Of a DNA stretch of 64,000 bases, positions 50,627 through 59,991 are shown piece after piece; position 1 is the stretch's first letter, and every line of letters begins with the position of its first letter. Under the pieces are notes generated by a model. The model was given only the letters and a program-made list of their open reading frames with translations. It was not told where the DNA came from and ran no database searches. The position numbers were made by a program, and so were the translations under genes. Source of the stretch: Bradyrhizobium sp. 138. GTDB lineage: Bacteria; Pseudomonadota; Alphaproteobacteria; Rhizobiales; Xanthobacteraceae. The stretch lies in assembly GCF_023074075.1 (NCBI RefSeq), contig NZ_JADPKT010000053.1, positions 62,001-126,000 on the forward strand. The letters are read 5' to 3'.

Positions 50627-51556
50627 ATGAGCACGCTTCTCCTTTCCCACAAGGCCTGCCTCGACCATGTCACGCCGCCGGGACATCCTGAGCGGCCGGA
50701 TCGTCTTCGTGCGGTGGAGGAAGCGCTGTCGCATGAGCGCTTCCAGTTTCTGGTGCGCGATCAGGCGCCGGAAGGCGATCTCGATCTCGTCACGCTCTGC
50801 CATAACGAGCATTACGTCACCGAGCTGCGTCACATCGCGCCGACCAGCGGACAGGTCTATATCGACGGCGACACCTCGATGTCCCCTGGCACGTGGGAAG
50901 CGGTGATGCGCGGCGTCGGCGGCGCGGTGGCGGCGACCGAAGCGGTGATGGCGGGCGAGCATCGCAACGCCTTCGTCGCGGTGCGCCCGCCCGGACATCA
51001 CGCCGAGATCGGCAAGCCGATGGGCTTCTGCTTCTTCGACAACGTCGCCATCGCCGCGCGCCATGCGCAGCGCAAATACGGCATCAAGCGCGCGGCCATC
51101 GTCGATTTCGACGTGCATCACGGCAACGGCACGCAGGACATCTTCTGGTCGGACCCGACCGTGATGTACTGCTCGACACACCAGATGCCGCTGTTTCCGG
51201 GGACCGGCGCGAAAGGCGAACGCGGCGACCACGACACCATCGTCAACGCGCCGCTTGCCTCCGAAGACGGCGGGCCGGAATTTCGCTCCGCGTTCGAGAA
51301 TTTGATCCTGCCGCAACTCGAAAAATTCAGCCCCGAGCTCGTGGTCATCTCCGCCGGCTTCGACGCGCATTATCGTGATCCGCTGGCCTCGCTGAATTTG
51401 CGCGCGGAGGATTATGCCTGGGTGACGCGCAAGCTGATGGATCTCGCCGACAAGACCGCAGGCGGACGCGTTGTTTCGGTGCTCGAGGGCGGCTATGACC
51501 TGCAAGGACTGAAAGAATCTGTTACGGCGCATGTCGGCGCCCTGATGGGCGCCTGA
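50627..51556 (+). CDS. Histone deacetylase-family (acetylpolyamine/acetoin-utilization type) hydrolase
   Basis: 309 residues. Zinc and charge-relay residues are visible: RPPGHHAEIGKPMGFCFFDNVA (paired His), DFDVHHGNGTQDIFW (zinc Asp and His), SAGFDAHYRDPLA (zinc Asp) and LEGGYDLQGL (Tyr). Bacterial members deacetylate polyamines or small molecules, or acetyl-lysine. GAGG eight bases before the ATG at 50627 supports the start. Located 74 bases before xseB; this neighbourhood is common in alphaproteobacteria (recalled). Confidence 0.93.
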   Translation: MSTLLLSHKACLDHVTPPGHPERPDRLRAVEEALSHERFQFLVRDQAPEGDLDLVTLCHNEHYVTELRHIAPTSGQVYIDGDTSMSPGTWEAVMRGVGGAVAATEAVMAGEHRNAFVAVRPPGHHAEIGKPMGFCFFDNVAIAARHAQRKYGIKRAAIVDFDVHHGNGTQDIFWSDPTVMYCSTHQMPLFPGTGAKGERGDHDTIVNAPLASEDGGPEFRSAFENLILPQLEKFSPELVVISAGFDAHYRDPLASLNLRAEDYAWVTRKLMDLADKTAGGRVVSVLEGGYDLQGLKESVTAHVGALMGA

Positions 51557-51630
51557 CGACGCCCGCCACATTAAGCCCGCAAAACCCGCCTTCACTGCAA
51601 GGAAAGCGAATCGGGCAATCGGAAACGGAT

Positions 51631-51882
51631 ATGGCCGAAAACACCCTAGTCGACGTCTCCAGGCTCACCTTCGAGCGCGCGATCGAGGAACTCGAGACGA
51701 TCGTGAAGCGGCTCGAAGACGGCAAGGTGCCGCTCGAAGAATCCGTGACGATCTACGAGCGCGGCGAGGCGCTGAAGCGCCGCTGCGAGGAATTGCTGCG
51801 CCAAGCCGAGGCCCGCGTCGACAAGATCACCACCGATGCCAGTGGCCAGGCCACCGGCACTGCGCCGCTCGACGTCCAGTAG
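51631..51882 (+). CDS. xseB: Exodeoxyribonuclease VII small subunit
   Basis: 83 residues, the normal size. The family core LTFERAIEELETIVKRLEDGKVPLEESV...IYERGEALKRRCEELLRQAEARVDKI is complete and forms a coiled coil. It binds the XseA large subunit, which degrades single-stranded DNA. It is followed by a 615-base gap to dxs, longer than usual for this neighbour pair. Confidence 0.96.
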   Translation: MAENTLVDVSRLTFERAIEELETIVKRLEDGKVPLEESVTIYERGEALKRRCEELLRQAEARVDKITTDASGQATGTAPLDVQ

Positions 51883-52497
51883 TGAAGGCGAGACTTTCCA
51901 GCTCAGTCTGCTGACGGCGGAGGGTCCCGCGAAACATCCTCGCGGGAAGCCGGCGACCGCGGCGTTTTCGTAATCGCACGGCGCTGTCCCGCGAAGCATC
52001 GCGGTTCCGTGCAGATGGGAGCGATGGTATCCGCTCCAGAATCGGCCCGTGGAGCGACGAAAAAGGACGTCCTCCAGCAAAAAAGCCTGCCAAGGACCCG
52101 AGCAAGGCCGGAACCGCCCGTCCCGGGCCACGGTTAACCACTCTGGCCCGCCGGTTGCATCTGCATACCCCTAATCGGTCCGGCGGGTTGGCTTTGGCCC
52201 AAGCTTTGGTGTAAAGCTGCGCGGAGTGTGGCTTTTTGCAAGCCTTGCGTGGGCACCGATTACCGACGACAAGTGCTTCAAACTGCTGATGAAATTGGCT
52301 GGGACGGACGAAGCCGATCTAAGTGACAGGGATCACAGAGACTGAACCGGAGCGCACTTAAGCTTACCTAAGCTTGAAGACGGGGCCTTGCCCCATGCAG
52401 GTGGCTCCGACGGTTTGAGGATTCGCGCTGCGCCGATATTGAGCAAACCCATCGCGCACCGGAACGACCTTCCGGCGCTGACAAATTGGAAATCGCC
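51883..52497. other. 615-base intergenic region upstream of dxs
   Basis: No frame on either strand shows a family motif and a ribosome site together. It probably contains the dxs promoter, but no confident elements were identified by eye. No TPP riboswitch signature was seen. Confidence 0.5.
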
Positions 52498-54426
52498 GTG
52501 AACGCATACAGTAAAACGCCGCTTCTCGACACCATCCGGACGCCGGACGACCTGCGCAAGCTCAAGGTCGAGCAGGTTCGCCAGGTTGCCGACGAGCTGC
52601 GGCAGGAGACCATCGATGCCGTCTCGGTCACCGGCGGTCACTTCGGCGCGGGTCTCGGCGTGGTCGAACTCACCACCGCGATCCATTACGTCTTCGACAC
52701 GCCGCGCGACCGGCTGATCTGGGATGTCGGCCATCAGGCCTATCCGCACAAGATTCTCACCGGCCGGCGCGACCGCATCCGCACACTGCGCACCGGTGGC
52801 GGCCTGTCCGGCTTCACCAAGCGCAGCGAGAGCGATTACGATCCGTTCGGCGCGGCGCATTCCTCGACCTCGATCTCGGCCGGTCTCGGCATGGCGGTGG
52901 CGCGCGATCTCTCCGGCGGCAAGAACAACGTCATCGCCGTGATCGGTGACGGCGCGATGTCGGCCGGCATGGCCTATGAGGCCATGAACAACGCGGGTGC
53001 GATGAACTCGCGCCTGATCGTCATCCTCAACGACAATGACATGTCGATCGCACCGCCGGTCGGCGCCATGAGCGCCTATCTGTCGCGCCTCTACTCCGGC
53101 AAGACCTATCGCACGCTGCGCGATGCGGCCAAGCAGATCAACAAGCGTCTGCCCAAGATCATCGCCAACCGCGCCAACCGCGTCGAGGAATATTCCCGCG
53201 GCTTCATGATGGACGGCGGCACGCTGTTCGAGGAGCTCGGCTTCTACTATGTCGGCCCGATCGACGGCCACAATCTCGACCATCTGCTGCCCGTGCTGAA
53301 GAACGTCCGCGACATGGAGACCGGCCCGATCCTGGTCCATGTCGTGACGCAGAAGGGCAAGGGCTACGGCCCGGCGGAAGCGTCCGCCGACAAGTACCAC
53401 GCCGTCGTCAAGTTCGACGTCGCGACCGGTACCCAGGCGAAAGCAAAACCGAACGCGCCGGCCTACCAGAACGTGTTCGGCCAGAGCCTCGTCAAGGAAG
53501 CCGAGAAGGACGACAAGATCGTCGCCATCACCGCGGCGATGCCGTCCGGCACCGGCGTCGACATCTTCAACAAGGCCTTCCCCGACCGCACCTTCGACGT
53601 CGGCATCGCCGAGCAGCACGCGGTGACCTTTGCCGCCGGTCTGGCGACCGAAGGCTACAAGCCGTTCTGCGCGATCTACTCGACCTTCCTGCAGCGCGGC
53701 TACGACCAGATCGTGCACGACGTCGCGATCCAGAACCTGCCCGTCCGCTTCGCCATCGACCGCGCCGGCCTCGTCGGCGCCGACGGCGCGACGCATGCCG
53801 GCTCGTTCGACAACGCCTATCTCGGCTGTCTGCCGAACATGGTGATCATGGCGGCAGCCGATGAGGCCGAGCTCGTGCACATGGTGGCGACCCAGGTCGC
53901 GATCGACGACCGTCCGAGCTCGCTGCGCTATCCGCGCGGCGAGGGTCGCGGCATCGAGATGCCCGAGGTCGGCATTCCGCTCGAGATCGGCAAGGGCCGC
54001 ATGATCCGCCAGGGCAGCAAGATCGCCCTGCTCTCCTTCGGTACGCGCCTCGCCGAATGCGAAAAGGCGGCCGATGAGCTCGCCGCCCATGGCCTGTCGA
54101 CCACGATTGCGGACGCGCGCTTCATGAAGCCACTCGACACCGAGCTGGTGCTCAAGCTTGCCCGCGACCACGAGATCCTGATCACGATCGAGGAAGGCTC
54201 GGTCGGCGGCTTCGGCTCGCATGTCGCGCAGTACCTGACCGATCAGGGCGTGCTCGACACCGGCATGGTCAAGTTCCGCTCGATGGTGCTGCCCGACGTG
54301 TTCCAAGACCACGACACGCCGGCCGCGATGTACGGCCGCGCCGGTCTCGACGCCAAGGGCATCGTCGCCAAGGTGTTCGAGGCGCTCGGCAAGGACGTCA
54401 AGGCCGAAACCGTCAAGCTGGCTTGA
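52498..54426 (+). CDS. dxs: 1-deoxy-D-xylulose-5-phosphate synthase
   Basis: 642 residues. Complete: IWDVGHQAYPHKILTGR, the TPP motif GDGAMSAGMAYEAMNNAG...VILNDNDMSI, GVDIFNKAFPDRTFDVGIAEQHAVTFAAGLA (catalytic Glu) and the C-terminal domain ending in EAL. It condenses pyruvate and glyceraldehyde 3-phosphate, the entry step of the MEP isoprenoid pathway. GTG 52498 (VNAYSKTPLLDTIRTPDDL) fits known N-termini; a TTG at 52486 would add four residues. Followed by a palindromic repeat. Confidence 0.96.
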   Translation: MNAYSKTPLLDTIRTPDDLRKLKVEQVRQVADELRQETIDAVSVTGGHFGAGLGVVELTTAIHYVFDTPRDRLIWDVGHQAYPHKILTGRRDRIRTLRTGGGLSGFTKRSESDYDPFGAAHSSTSISAGLGMAVARDLSGGKNNVIAVIGDGAMSAGMAYEAMNNAGAMNSRLIVILNDNDMSIAPPVGAMSAYLSRLYSGKTYRTLRDAAKQINKRLPKIIANRANRVEEYSRGFMMDGGTLFEELGFYYVGPIDGHNLDHLLPVLKNVRDMETGPILVHVVTQKGKGYGPAEASADKYHAVVKFDVATGTQAKAKPNAPAYQNVFGQSLVKEAEKDDKIVAITAAMPSGTGVDIFNKAFPDRTFDVGIAEQHAVTFAAGLATEGYKPFCAIYSTFLQRGYDQIVHDVAIQNLPVRFAIDRAGLVGADGATHAGSFDNAYLGCLPNMVIMAAADEAELVHMVATQVAIDDRPSSLRYPRGEGRGIEMPEVGIPLEIGKGRMIRQGSKIALLSFGTRLAECEKAADELAAHGLSTTIADARFMKPLDTELVLKLARDHEILITIEEGSVGGFGSHVAQYLTDQGVLDTGMVKFRSMVLPDVFQDHDTPAAMYGRAGLDAKGIVAKVFEALGKDVKAETVKLA

Positions 54427-54435
54427 GCTGGCTCA

Positions 54436-54551
54436 CCTCTCCCGCTTGCGGGAGAGGTCGACGCGAAGCGTCGGGTGAGGGTTTCTCCTCTTGGGGAGTG
54501 TCCTCCGCGGAGACACCCCCTCCCCAACCCTCCCCCGCAAGCGGGAGAGGG
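54436..54551. repeat. Dispersed palindromic repeat, CTCTCCCGC family (second copy)
   Basis: Same layout as 10468-10585: a perfect CCTCTCCCGC-TTGCGGGAGAGG hairpin at the start, a shared GGGTGAGGGTTTCT-type middle, GCGGAGACACCC and CCCTCCCCCGCAAGCGGGAGAGGG at the end. It lies nine bases after the dxs stop. Confidence 0.85.
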
Positions 54552-54607
54552 TGCAGAGCACGCACTGTGGCTTGCACCTCGATCCAAATTTCTTCGGCTT
54601 TGCTCCC

Positions 54608-55162
54608 ATGAAAATCTATCTGGCAGGCCCCGACGTGTTCCTGCCGGATGCGGTTGAGATCGGCCGTCGCAAGGTCGATATCTGCACCACTCACGGGCTC
54701 ACCGGCCTCTATCCTCTCGACAACGCGATCGACCTCGCCGCGCCCGATGCCTCACGCCAGATCTTTTGCGGCAACGAGGCAATGATGGAGGAGGCCGACG
54801 CCATCATCGCGAACCTCACCCCATTCCGGGGCGCCGGTGCAGATCCCGGCACCGTCTACGAGCTCGGCTACATGGCCGGCCGGCGCAAATTCTGCCTCGC
54901 CTATTCCAACGACGGCGCCGCCTATGCCGATCGCGTCGGCCGTTTCATGGACGTCGTCTCCGAGGACGGACGGCTGGTCGACGCACAGGGGCTGACGGTC
55001 GAGGATTTCGGCCTTACCGACAACCTCATGATGATCCACGCGCTGGAACTGCACGGCTGCCCGCTGGTGACGCCCGCCACGATGCCGATCGATGTCTGGC
55101 ACGATCTCGCCGCGTTCGAGACTTGCGTCCGGATGGCGGCCGCGCGATTGATCGCTACATAA
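54608..55162 (+). CDS. Nucleoside 2-deoxyribosyltransferase-like protein
   Basis: 184 residues. MKIYLAGPDVFLPDA at the start and MMEEADAIIANLTPFRGAGADPGTVYELGYMAGRRK are the substrate-binding and catalytic (Glu in YELGYM) motifs of the family. Such enzymes swap bases between deoxyribonucleosides or hydrolyse deoxynucleotides. The ATG at 54608 begins the conserved fold; there is no clear ribosome site. It lies 27 bases before tlyA. Confidence 0.9.
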   Translation: MKIYLAGPDVFLPDAVEIGRRKVDICTTHGLTGLYPLDNAIDLAAPDASRQIFCGNEAMMEEADAIIANLTPFRGAGADPGTVYELGYMAGRRKFCLAYSNDGAAYADRVGRFMDVVSEDGRLVDAQGLTVEDFGLTDNLMMIHALELHGCPLVTPATMPIDVWHDLAAFETCVRMAAARLIAT

Positions 55163-55189
55163 GCGCTTCAGTCGTCTTTCGGAGAACCG

Positions 55190-55924
55190 ATGTCCCCTGC
55201 CCGCAAGCGCGCAGATGTAGTGCTGGTCGAGCGCGGCCTGTTCGAGAGCCGGGCGCGGGCGCGCGCGGCGATCGAGGCCGGCCTCGTCACGGCCGACGAC
55301 AAGCAGGTTTCAAAACCGTCGGAGACGATCGCCGAGGACGCCGTGATCCAGGCCGAGCCCGCGCACCCCTACGTCTCCCGCGGCGGCGTCAAGCTTGCCG
55401 GCGCGCTGGAGCGCTACCCGATCGAGATCGAGGATCATGTCTGCCTCGACGTCGGCGCTTCCACGGGCGGCTTCACCGAGGTGCTGCTGGCGAACGGCGC
55501 GAGCCTGGTGTTCGCAATCGATGTCGGCACCAGCCAGTTGCATCCCTCGCTGCGCGATCATCCCAAGATCGTGTCGATGGAGGAGACCGACATCCGGTCC
55601 TATGACGGCAAGCGGCTGCCGGCGCGGCCCGATGTCGTCGTCATCGACGTCAGCTTCATCTCGCTCAAGACGGTGCTGCCGGTCGCGCTTTCCCTCGCGG
55701 CTGCGCCGATGAGCCTGCTGGCGCTGATCAAGCCGCAGTTCGAGGCGGACAGGAAGCACAACAAGAAGGGTATCGTCCGCGACGCGGCCGTGCACCGGGA
55801 GATCTGCGACGACATCGCCGCCTTTGCCGCTTCGCTCGGCTGCACCGACATCGAAATATTTCCCTCTTCGATTGCGGGCGGCGACGGCAATATCGAATTC
55901 TTCCTGGGTGCGCGACGTGGTTGA
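55190..55924 (+). CDS. tlyA: TlyA-family rRNA methyltransferase/hemolysin-like protein
   Basis: 244 residues. An N-terminal S4 RNA-binding domain (KRADVVLVERGLFESRARARAAIEAGLV, residues 5-60) precedes an FtsJ-like Rossmann methyltransferase domain with CLDVGASTGGFTEVLL (SAM motif I) and VVIDVSFISLKTVL. TlyA enzymes methylate ribose 2'-O positions of rRNA. It is tightly followed by the next gene, whose GTG lies inside its end (overlap of eight bases). Confidence 0.94.
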   Translation: MSPARKRADVVLVERGLFESRARARAAIEAGLVTADDKQVSKPSETIAEDAVIQAEPAHPYVSRGGVKLAGALERYPIEIEDHVCLDVGASTGGFTEVLLANGASLVFAIDVGTSQLHPSLRDHPKIVSMEETDIRSYDGKRLPARPDVVVIDVSFISLKTVLPVALSLAAAPMSLLALIKPQFEADRKHNKKGIVRDAAVHREICDDIAAFAASLGCTDIEIFPSSIAGGDGNIEFFLGARRG

Positions 55925-57164
55925 GCGCCTTACCATCGATCACGTCGGCCATCGCGGTGACGGCGTCTCGCTCACGAGGGGTGATGCGGTCTACGTGCCC
56001 TACACGCTTGCCGGCGAGACAGTCGAGGTCGACCATGTCGTGGGCCACCATCCCGATCGCCGCAAGCTGCTCGCGGTCGATGTCGCAAGCCCGGAACGCA
56101 TCGAGCCGTTCTGCCCGCATTTCGGCGTCTGCGGCGGCTGCACGATCCAGCACTGGGCGGCAGAGCCGTATCATGACTGGAAGCGCGGCATCGTGGTGGA
56201 GACGCTGGCGCAGGCCGGCATCGACTGCGAAGTGGCGCCGCTGGTCGACGCCCACGGCGCCGGGCGGAGGCGCATCACCCTGCACGGCCGCTTCGGCACG
56301 CATGACATCCTCAAGGTCGGCTTCTCCGCGACGAGCTCTCACGACGTCATCCCGATCCATCGCTGTCCGATCCTCGATCCCGCGCTCGACGGCGCGCTCG
56401 ATGCCGCCTGGGCGCTCGCCGAGCCGATGACGTCGAAGATGCCGGTGACCAAGCCGCTCGACATCCAGGTCACTGCCACCACCAACGGCCTCGACGTCGA
56501 TGTGCGCGGCTCCGGCCCGCTGCCAACGGCACTCGTCACGACGCTGTCGCGCGTCGCCGAGCAGCACCGCCTGGCGCGGCTGACGCGGCATGGCGAGCTG
56601 GTGCTGCAGCGCTTGCCGCCAACGGTGAAGATGGGCCGCGCGGAGGTGACGCTGCCGCCGGGCTCGTTCCTGCAGGCGACGGTGGCGGGCGAAGACACGC
56701 TGGCCGCGCTCGTCACCGAACGCATCGGCAAGGCCAAGCACGTTCTCGACCTTTTCTGCGGTGTCGGCCCGTTCGCGCTGCGGCTCGCCGAAAAGGCCCG
56801 CGTCACCGCCTATGACAACGACGCCGGTGCGATCGCGGCTCTCGTGAAAGCCGCGCGCACGCCGGGCCTGAAGCCGATCAAGGCCGAGCCGCGCGACCTG
56901 TTTCGCCGCCCCCTGGTGCCGCCGGAGCTGCGCGATTTCGACGCCGTGGTGTTCGACCCGCCGCGCCAGGGCGCGCAGGCGCAGGCACTGAAGCTCGCCG
57001 CAAGCAAGGTGCCCGTCGTGGTCGCGGTGTCCTGCAACGTTGCGACATTTTCCCGTGACGCCCGACTGCTGATCGACGGCGGCTATCGATTGGAGGCGGT
57101 AGTGCCGGTCGATCAGTTCCGCCACACGCCGCATGTGGAGCTGGTGGCGCGGTTCAGCCGCTGA
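55917..57164 (+). CDS. TrmA/RumA (RlmD-like) RNA uracil C5-methyltransferase
   Basis: 415 residues. An N-terminal TRAM-like domain (VERLTIDHVGHRGDGVSL) is followed by the Fe-S cluster cysteines (CPHFGVCGGCTIQHW), SAM motif I VLDLFCGVGPFALRLAE, FDPPRQG and the nucleophile VSCNVATFSRD. It methylates C5 of uridine in rRNA (23S U1939 for RlmD) or tRNA; which one is not certain. GTG 55917 overlaps the tlyA stop. The downstream gene is convergent, the two stop codons lying about 40 bases apart. Confidence 0.93.
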   Translation: MVERLTIDHVGHRGDGVSLTRGDAVYVPYTLAGETVEVDHVVGHHPDRRKLLAVDVASPERIEPFCPHFGVCGGCTIQHWAAEPYHDWKRGIVVETLAQAGIDCEVAPLVDAHGAGRRRITLHGRFGTHDILKVGFSATSSHDVIPIHRCPILDPALDGALDAAWALAEPMTSKMPVTKPLDIQVTATTNGLDVDVRGSGPLPTALVTTLSRVAEQHRLARLTRHGELVLQRLPPTVKMGRAEVTLPPGSFLQATVAGEDTLAALVTERIGKAKHVLDLFCGVGPFALRLAEKARVTAYDNDAGAIAALVKAARTPGLKPIKAEPRDLFRRPLVPPELRDFDAVVFDPPRQGAQAQALKLAASKVPVVVAVSCNVATFSRDARLLIDGGYRLEAVVPVDQFRHTPHVELVARFSR

Positions 57165-57203
57165 CGCTGCACCGGCCGATCATCCTCGATTCATTCCAGT
57201 CTG

Positions 57204-58055
57204 CTAGGCCGACGCCTCGAATTGCGGCTGCCATCGCAGCAGGTAGGACTGCAGCGAGCGCACCGCTATCGCGAGCAGGATGCCGACGAACATCATGACG
57301 AAGATGGCGACCATCATCTCGCTGGCATTGGCCCGCGCCTCGGCCTCGATGATGAGCTTGCCGAGCCCACGCTCGGCACCGATGAACTCGCCGACGATGA
57401 CGCCGATCAGCGCAAAGGACACGGCCGGCAGGAGCGAAGCGAACACCCAGGCGAGCGCGGACGGGATCACGACGGTCCGCAGCACGGTGAACTCGCTGGC
57501 ACCGAGCAGCCGGGCTGCGGCGATCTGGTCGCGGTCGACCGCACGCGTGCCCTCGAAGGTGTTGAAGAACACCACGAAGAACACGACGAGCCAGGCGGTC
57601 GCGATCTTGGAGAGGTCTCCGAGGCCAAAGATCAGGATCACCAGCGGCACGAGCGCAATGCGCGGTATCGAGTTGAGCGCCACGATGTAGGGTCCGAACA
57701 CGCGGGCAAGGAAATCCGAACGGCCGAGAATCAGGCCAGCCGCAATCCCACTCGCTGAGCCGAACAGAAAGCCCCACCAGGTATTCTTCAAGGTGACGAG
57801 CGTGGCGAGCCACAGATTGTTGTCATTTCCCTTGATACAGGCGGCAAAGCCGCCGGCGTCAGCGAAGCAACCAAGCCGCAAAAAACTCTGCCAGATCAGC
57901 GATGGCTTGGCGACGAAATAGGGATCGAGGATCTTCGGCACATAGGCCTTCGGCAGCAGCGCCTTGCTCCATTCGAAGCCCCACTGCCAGACGACGAGAA
58001 CTGCTGCGAGAATGGCCAGTTGCCAGAACAGGATGGCGGTGCGGCTGTGGGACAT
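57204..58055 (-). CDS. ABC transporter permease, SsuC/TauC type
   Basis: 283 residues, about six TM helices. The EAA-like loop FEGTRAVDRDQIAAARLLGASEFTVLRTVVIPSALAWVFA is that of the nitrate/sulfonate/taurine class. It forms the membrane channel for the binding protein and ATPase encoded next to it. It starts two bases after the ATPase stop. The solute is not known. Confidence 0.93.
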   Translation of the reverse strand: MSHSRTAILFWQLAILAAVLVVWQWGFEWSKALLPKAYVPKILDPYFVAKPSLIWQSFLRLGCFADAGGFAACIKGNDNNLWLATLVTLKNTWWGFLFGSASGIAAGLILGRSDFLARVFGPYIVALNSIPRIALVPLVILIFGLGDLSKIATAWLVVFFVVFFNTFEGTRAVDRDQIAAARLLGASEFTVLRTVVIPSALAWVFASLLPAVSFALIGVIVGEFIGAERGLGKLIIEAEARANASEMMVAIFVMMFVGILLAIAVRSLQSYLLRWQPQFEASA

Positions 58056-58057
58056 GG

Positions 58058-58906
58058 TCAGTCGGCCCTGGTGCGGCGGAACTCTTCGCCGAGGGAATGC
58101 CAGATGTGCGAATAGAGGCGGCCGAATTCGGCGGTCTCGCGCACGGCCACGGGGTCACGCGGACGCGGGATGGCGACGTCGAAGTCTTCCTTGAGGCGCC
58201 CGGGCCGCGCCGAGAGCAGGATGATGCGGCTCGCGAGCGTCAGCGCCTCGCCGAGATCGTGCGTCACGAACAGCACGGTCTGCCGCTCGCGTTCCCAGAT
58301 CTCCAGCAGCGTCTTGTGCATCTCCAGCTTGGTGTGGGTGTCGAGCGCGCCGAACGGCTCGTCCATCAGCAGGATCTCGGGCTCGAGGATCAGCGTTCGC
58401 ATCAAGGCGACGCGCTGGCGCATGCCGCCGGACAGCATGCGCGGAAAGCTCTGCGCAAAGCCCGAGAGCCCAGCCTTCTCGACCGCCGAAGCGACGCGCC
58501 CTGCGCGCTCGGTCTTCGGCAGTCCCGCGATCTCCAGCCCATAGCCGATGTTCTGCTCCACGGTTCGCCAGGGAAACAGCGTATCGCGCTGGAAGACATA
58601 ACCGACCCTGGGGTTGACCTCGCCGGTCTCGACCGTGTCCTCGTCGATCAGGATGCGTCCGCCAGAGCGCGGCAACAGGCCCGCGACCATGTTGAGAATG
58701 GTGCTCTTGCCGCAGCCGGATGGACCGAGCAGCGCAACGAACTCGCCCTGCTTGACCTCGAAGGAGACGTCATCCACCGCCACGACCTCGCGGCCGGACG
58801 CGTTGAAGCGCTTGGCAAGACCCTGCACGGCAATGCGTATGCGCGCTGGCGCTGCTTGATCCTCACCGCGCGCAAGCGCAAGGCCATGGCCTGGCGCGAC
58901 GATCAT
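58058..58906 (-). CDS. ABC transporter ATP-binding protein, SsuB/TauB type
   Basis: 282 residues. Walker A GPSGCGKST, signature LSGGMRQRVALMR, Walker B ILLMDEPFGALD and the switch His in LFVTHDLGEAL are all intact. The N-terminus MIVAPGHGLALARGEDQAAPARI is a poorly conserved extension before ALRI-type start of the fold. Its start overlaps the binding-protein stop by four bases (ATGA). It energises the uptake system. Confidence 0.94.
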   Translation of the reverse strand: MIVAPGHGLALARGEDQAAPARIRIAVQGLAKRFNASGREVVAVDDVSFEVKQGEFVALLGPSGCGKSTILNMVAGLLPRSGGRILIDEDTVETGEVNPRVGYVFQRDTLFPWRTVEQNIGYGLEIAGLPKTERAGRVASAVEKAGLSGFAQSFPRMLSGGMRQRVALMRTLILEPEILLMDEPFGALDTHTKLEMHKTLLEIWERERQTVLFVTHDLGEALTLASRIILLSARPGRLKEDFDVAIPRPRDPVAVRETAEFGRLYSHIWHSLGEEFRRTRAD

Positions 58907-59949
58907 TTGTATTTCGCCCTGGCCGCCTGGAGGAAGCTCATGTCGACGACATCCTCGTATCTGGTCTCGGGAATGTCCGTTCCCTTGCGGTACCAGGGCT
59001 TGGCGCCGCGTTCGAACGCAGCCTTGTCGATGACACCGTCATAGGCCCAGGTCGACCTGTCGAAGCCAAGTTCGGCACTGACCGCATCGGGATCAATGCC
59101 CGAGAAATATTTCGGCGTGACCAGCGCCTGCACCTCCGCGAGCGGCGTCGCCTTCACGAAGGCCATCGCGCGATAGATCGCGTTGACATAGGCTTGCACC
59201 ATCGCCTTGTCCTGCTCCACCGTGTCCTGGAGCGTGTAGATCACGAGCACGGGCAGTGACCCGCCGAAATCCTTCTCGAAGACGCCGGGTTTTGAGGTGT
59301 CGTAGATCGTCCTGCCAAAGCCCTTCTTCTCGACCTCGACGATCCAGCTCGGCGGCGCCATGATGGCGTCGAACTGCTTGGTCTGGAGCGAGGGGAACAT
59401 CGTGTTGGTCCCGCCGCCCGCGACCCAGTTCACCTTGCCGCCGAGCCCGCGCGCTTCGAACACATAAGTGCCGAACACCCAGGTGCCGGACCCGATCGCG
59501 GTTGCGGCAACGATCGGCTTGGCGCCGTCCGCGCGCTTGTACTCCGCAAGCTTCTCGACCGAATTGATGCCGCTGTCGTAGAGGTCCTGCCGGACTATGA
59601 TGCTTGCATAGGAGCACACCATCTCGGTCGCGAGCAGGATCTTGCAGGGCTTGCCGCGCGCGCCAAGCTGGAGCGGATGGCTGGCGTCGCCATGGGCGAA
59701 CAGCGCCTGCCCTGCCGCCAGGGTCTGGCGGCCGAACGTGCCGGCGTTGCCGGTGACCAGCTTGGAATCCAGCCCTTCGTCCTTGAAGTAGCCCTTCAGC
59801 TCCGCGATCATACCAATGGCGTAGACCGGCGATACTGGACCGAAGGCGAGCGAGACCTGCTTGGCCTCGGCGCGCAGCTGCCCCGGCAGCAGCGATGCGC
59901 CGGCCCATGCGGAGCCCGCGATCAGCGTCTGGCGCCTGGTCATGCTCAT
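58903..59949 (-). CDS. ABC transporter substrate-binding protein (NMT1/SsuA-like)
   Basis: 348 residues. A twin-arginine-like leader (MSMTRRQTLIAGSAWAGASLLPG) suggests export, perhaps by Tat. The mature domain shows VSPVYAIGMIAELKGYFKDEGLDSKLV and GQALFAHGDASHP, typical of binding proteins for aromatic acids, sulfonates or thiamine precursors. GGAGGA upstream of the ATG. The gene follows the CoA-transferase by about 40 bases, implying the ligand is a carboxylic acid activated by that enzyme (inference). Confidence 0.92.
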   Translation of the reverse strand: MSMTRRQTLIAGSAWAGASLLPGQLRAEAKQVSLAFGPVSPVYAIGMIAELKGYFKDEGLDSKLVTGNAGTFGRQTLAAGQALFAHGDASHPLQLGARGKPCKILLATEMVCSYASIIVRQDLYDSGINSVEKLAEYKRADGAKPIVAATAIGSGTWVFGTYVFEARGLGGKVNWVAGGGTNTMFPSLQTKQFDAIMAPPSWIVEVEKKGFGRTIYDTSKPGVFEKDFGGSLPVLVIYTLQDTVEQDKAMVQAYVNAIYRAMAFVKATPLAEVQALVTPKYFSGIDPDAVSAELGFDRSTWAYDGVIDKAAFERGAKPWYRKGTDIPETRYEDVVDMSFLQAARAKYK

Positions 59950-59991
59950 GTGATCCTCCTCCCTCGGTTCTTGTTTGGTGGTGCCTGTCGG

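Noticed and set aside
52333..54312. 659-codon minus-strand frame opposite dxs
   Set aside because: dxs is unmistakable; the antisense frame has no motif.
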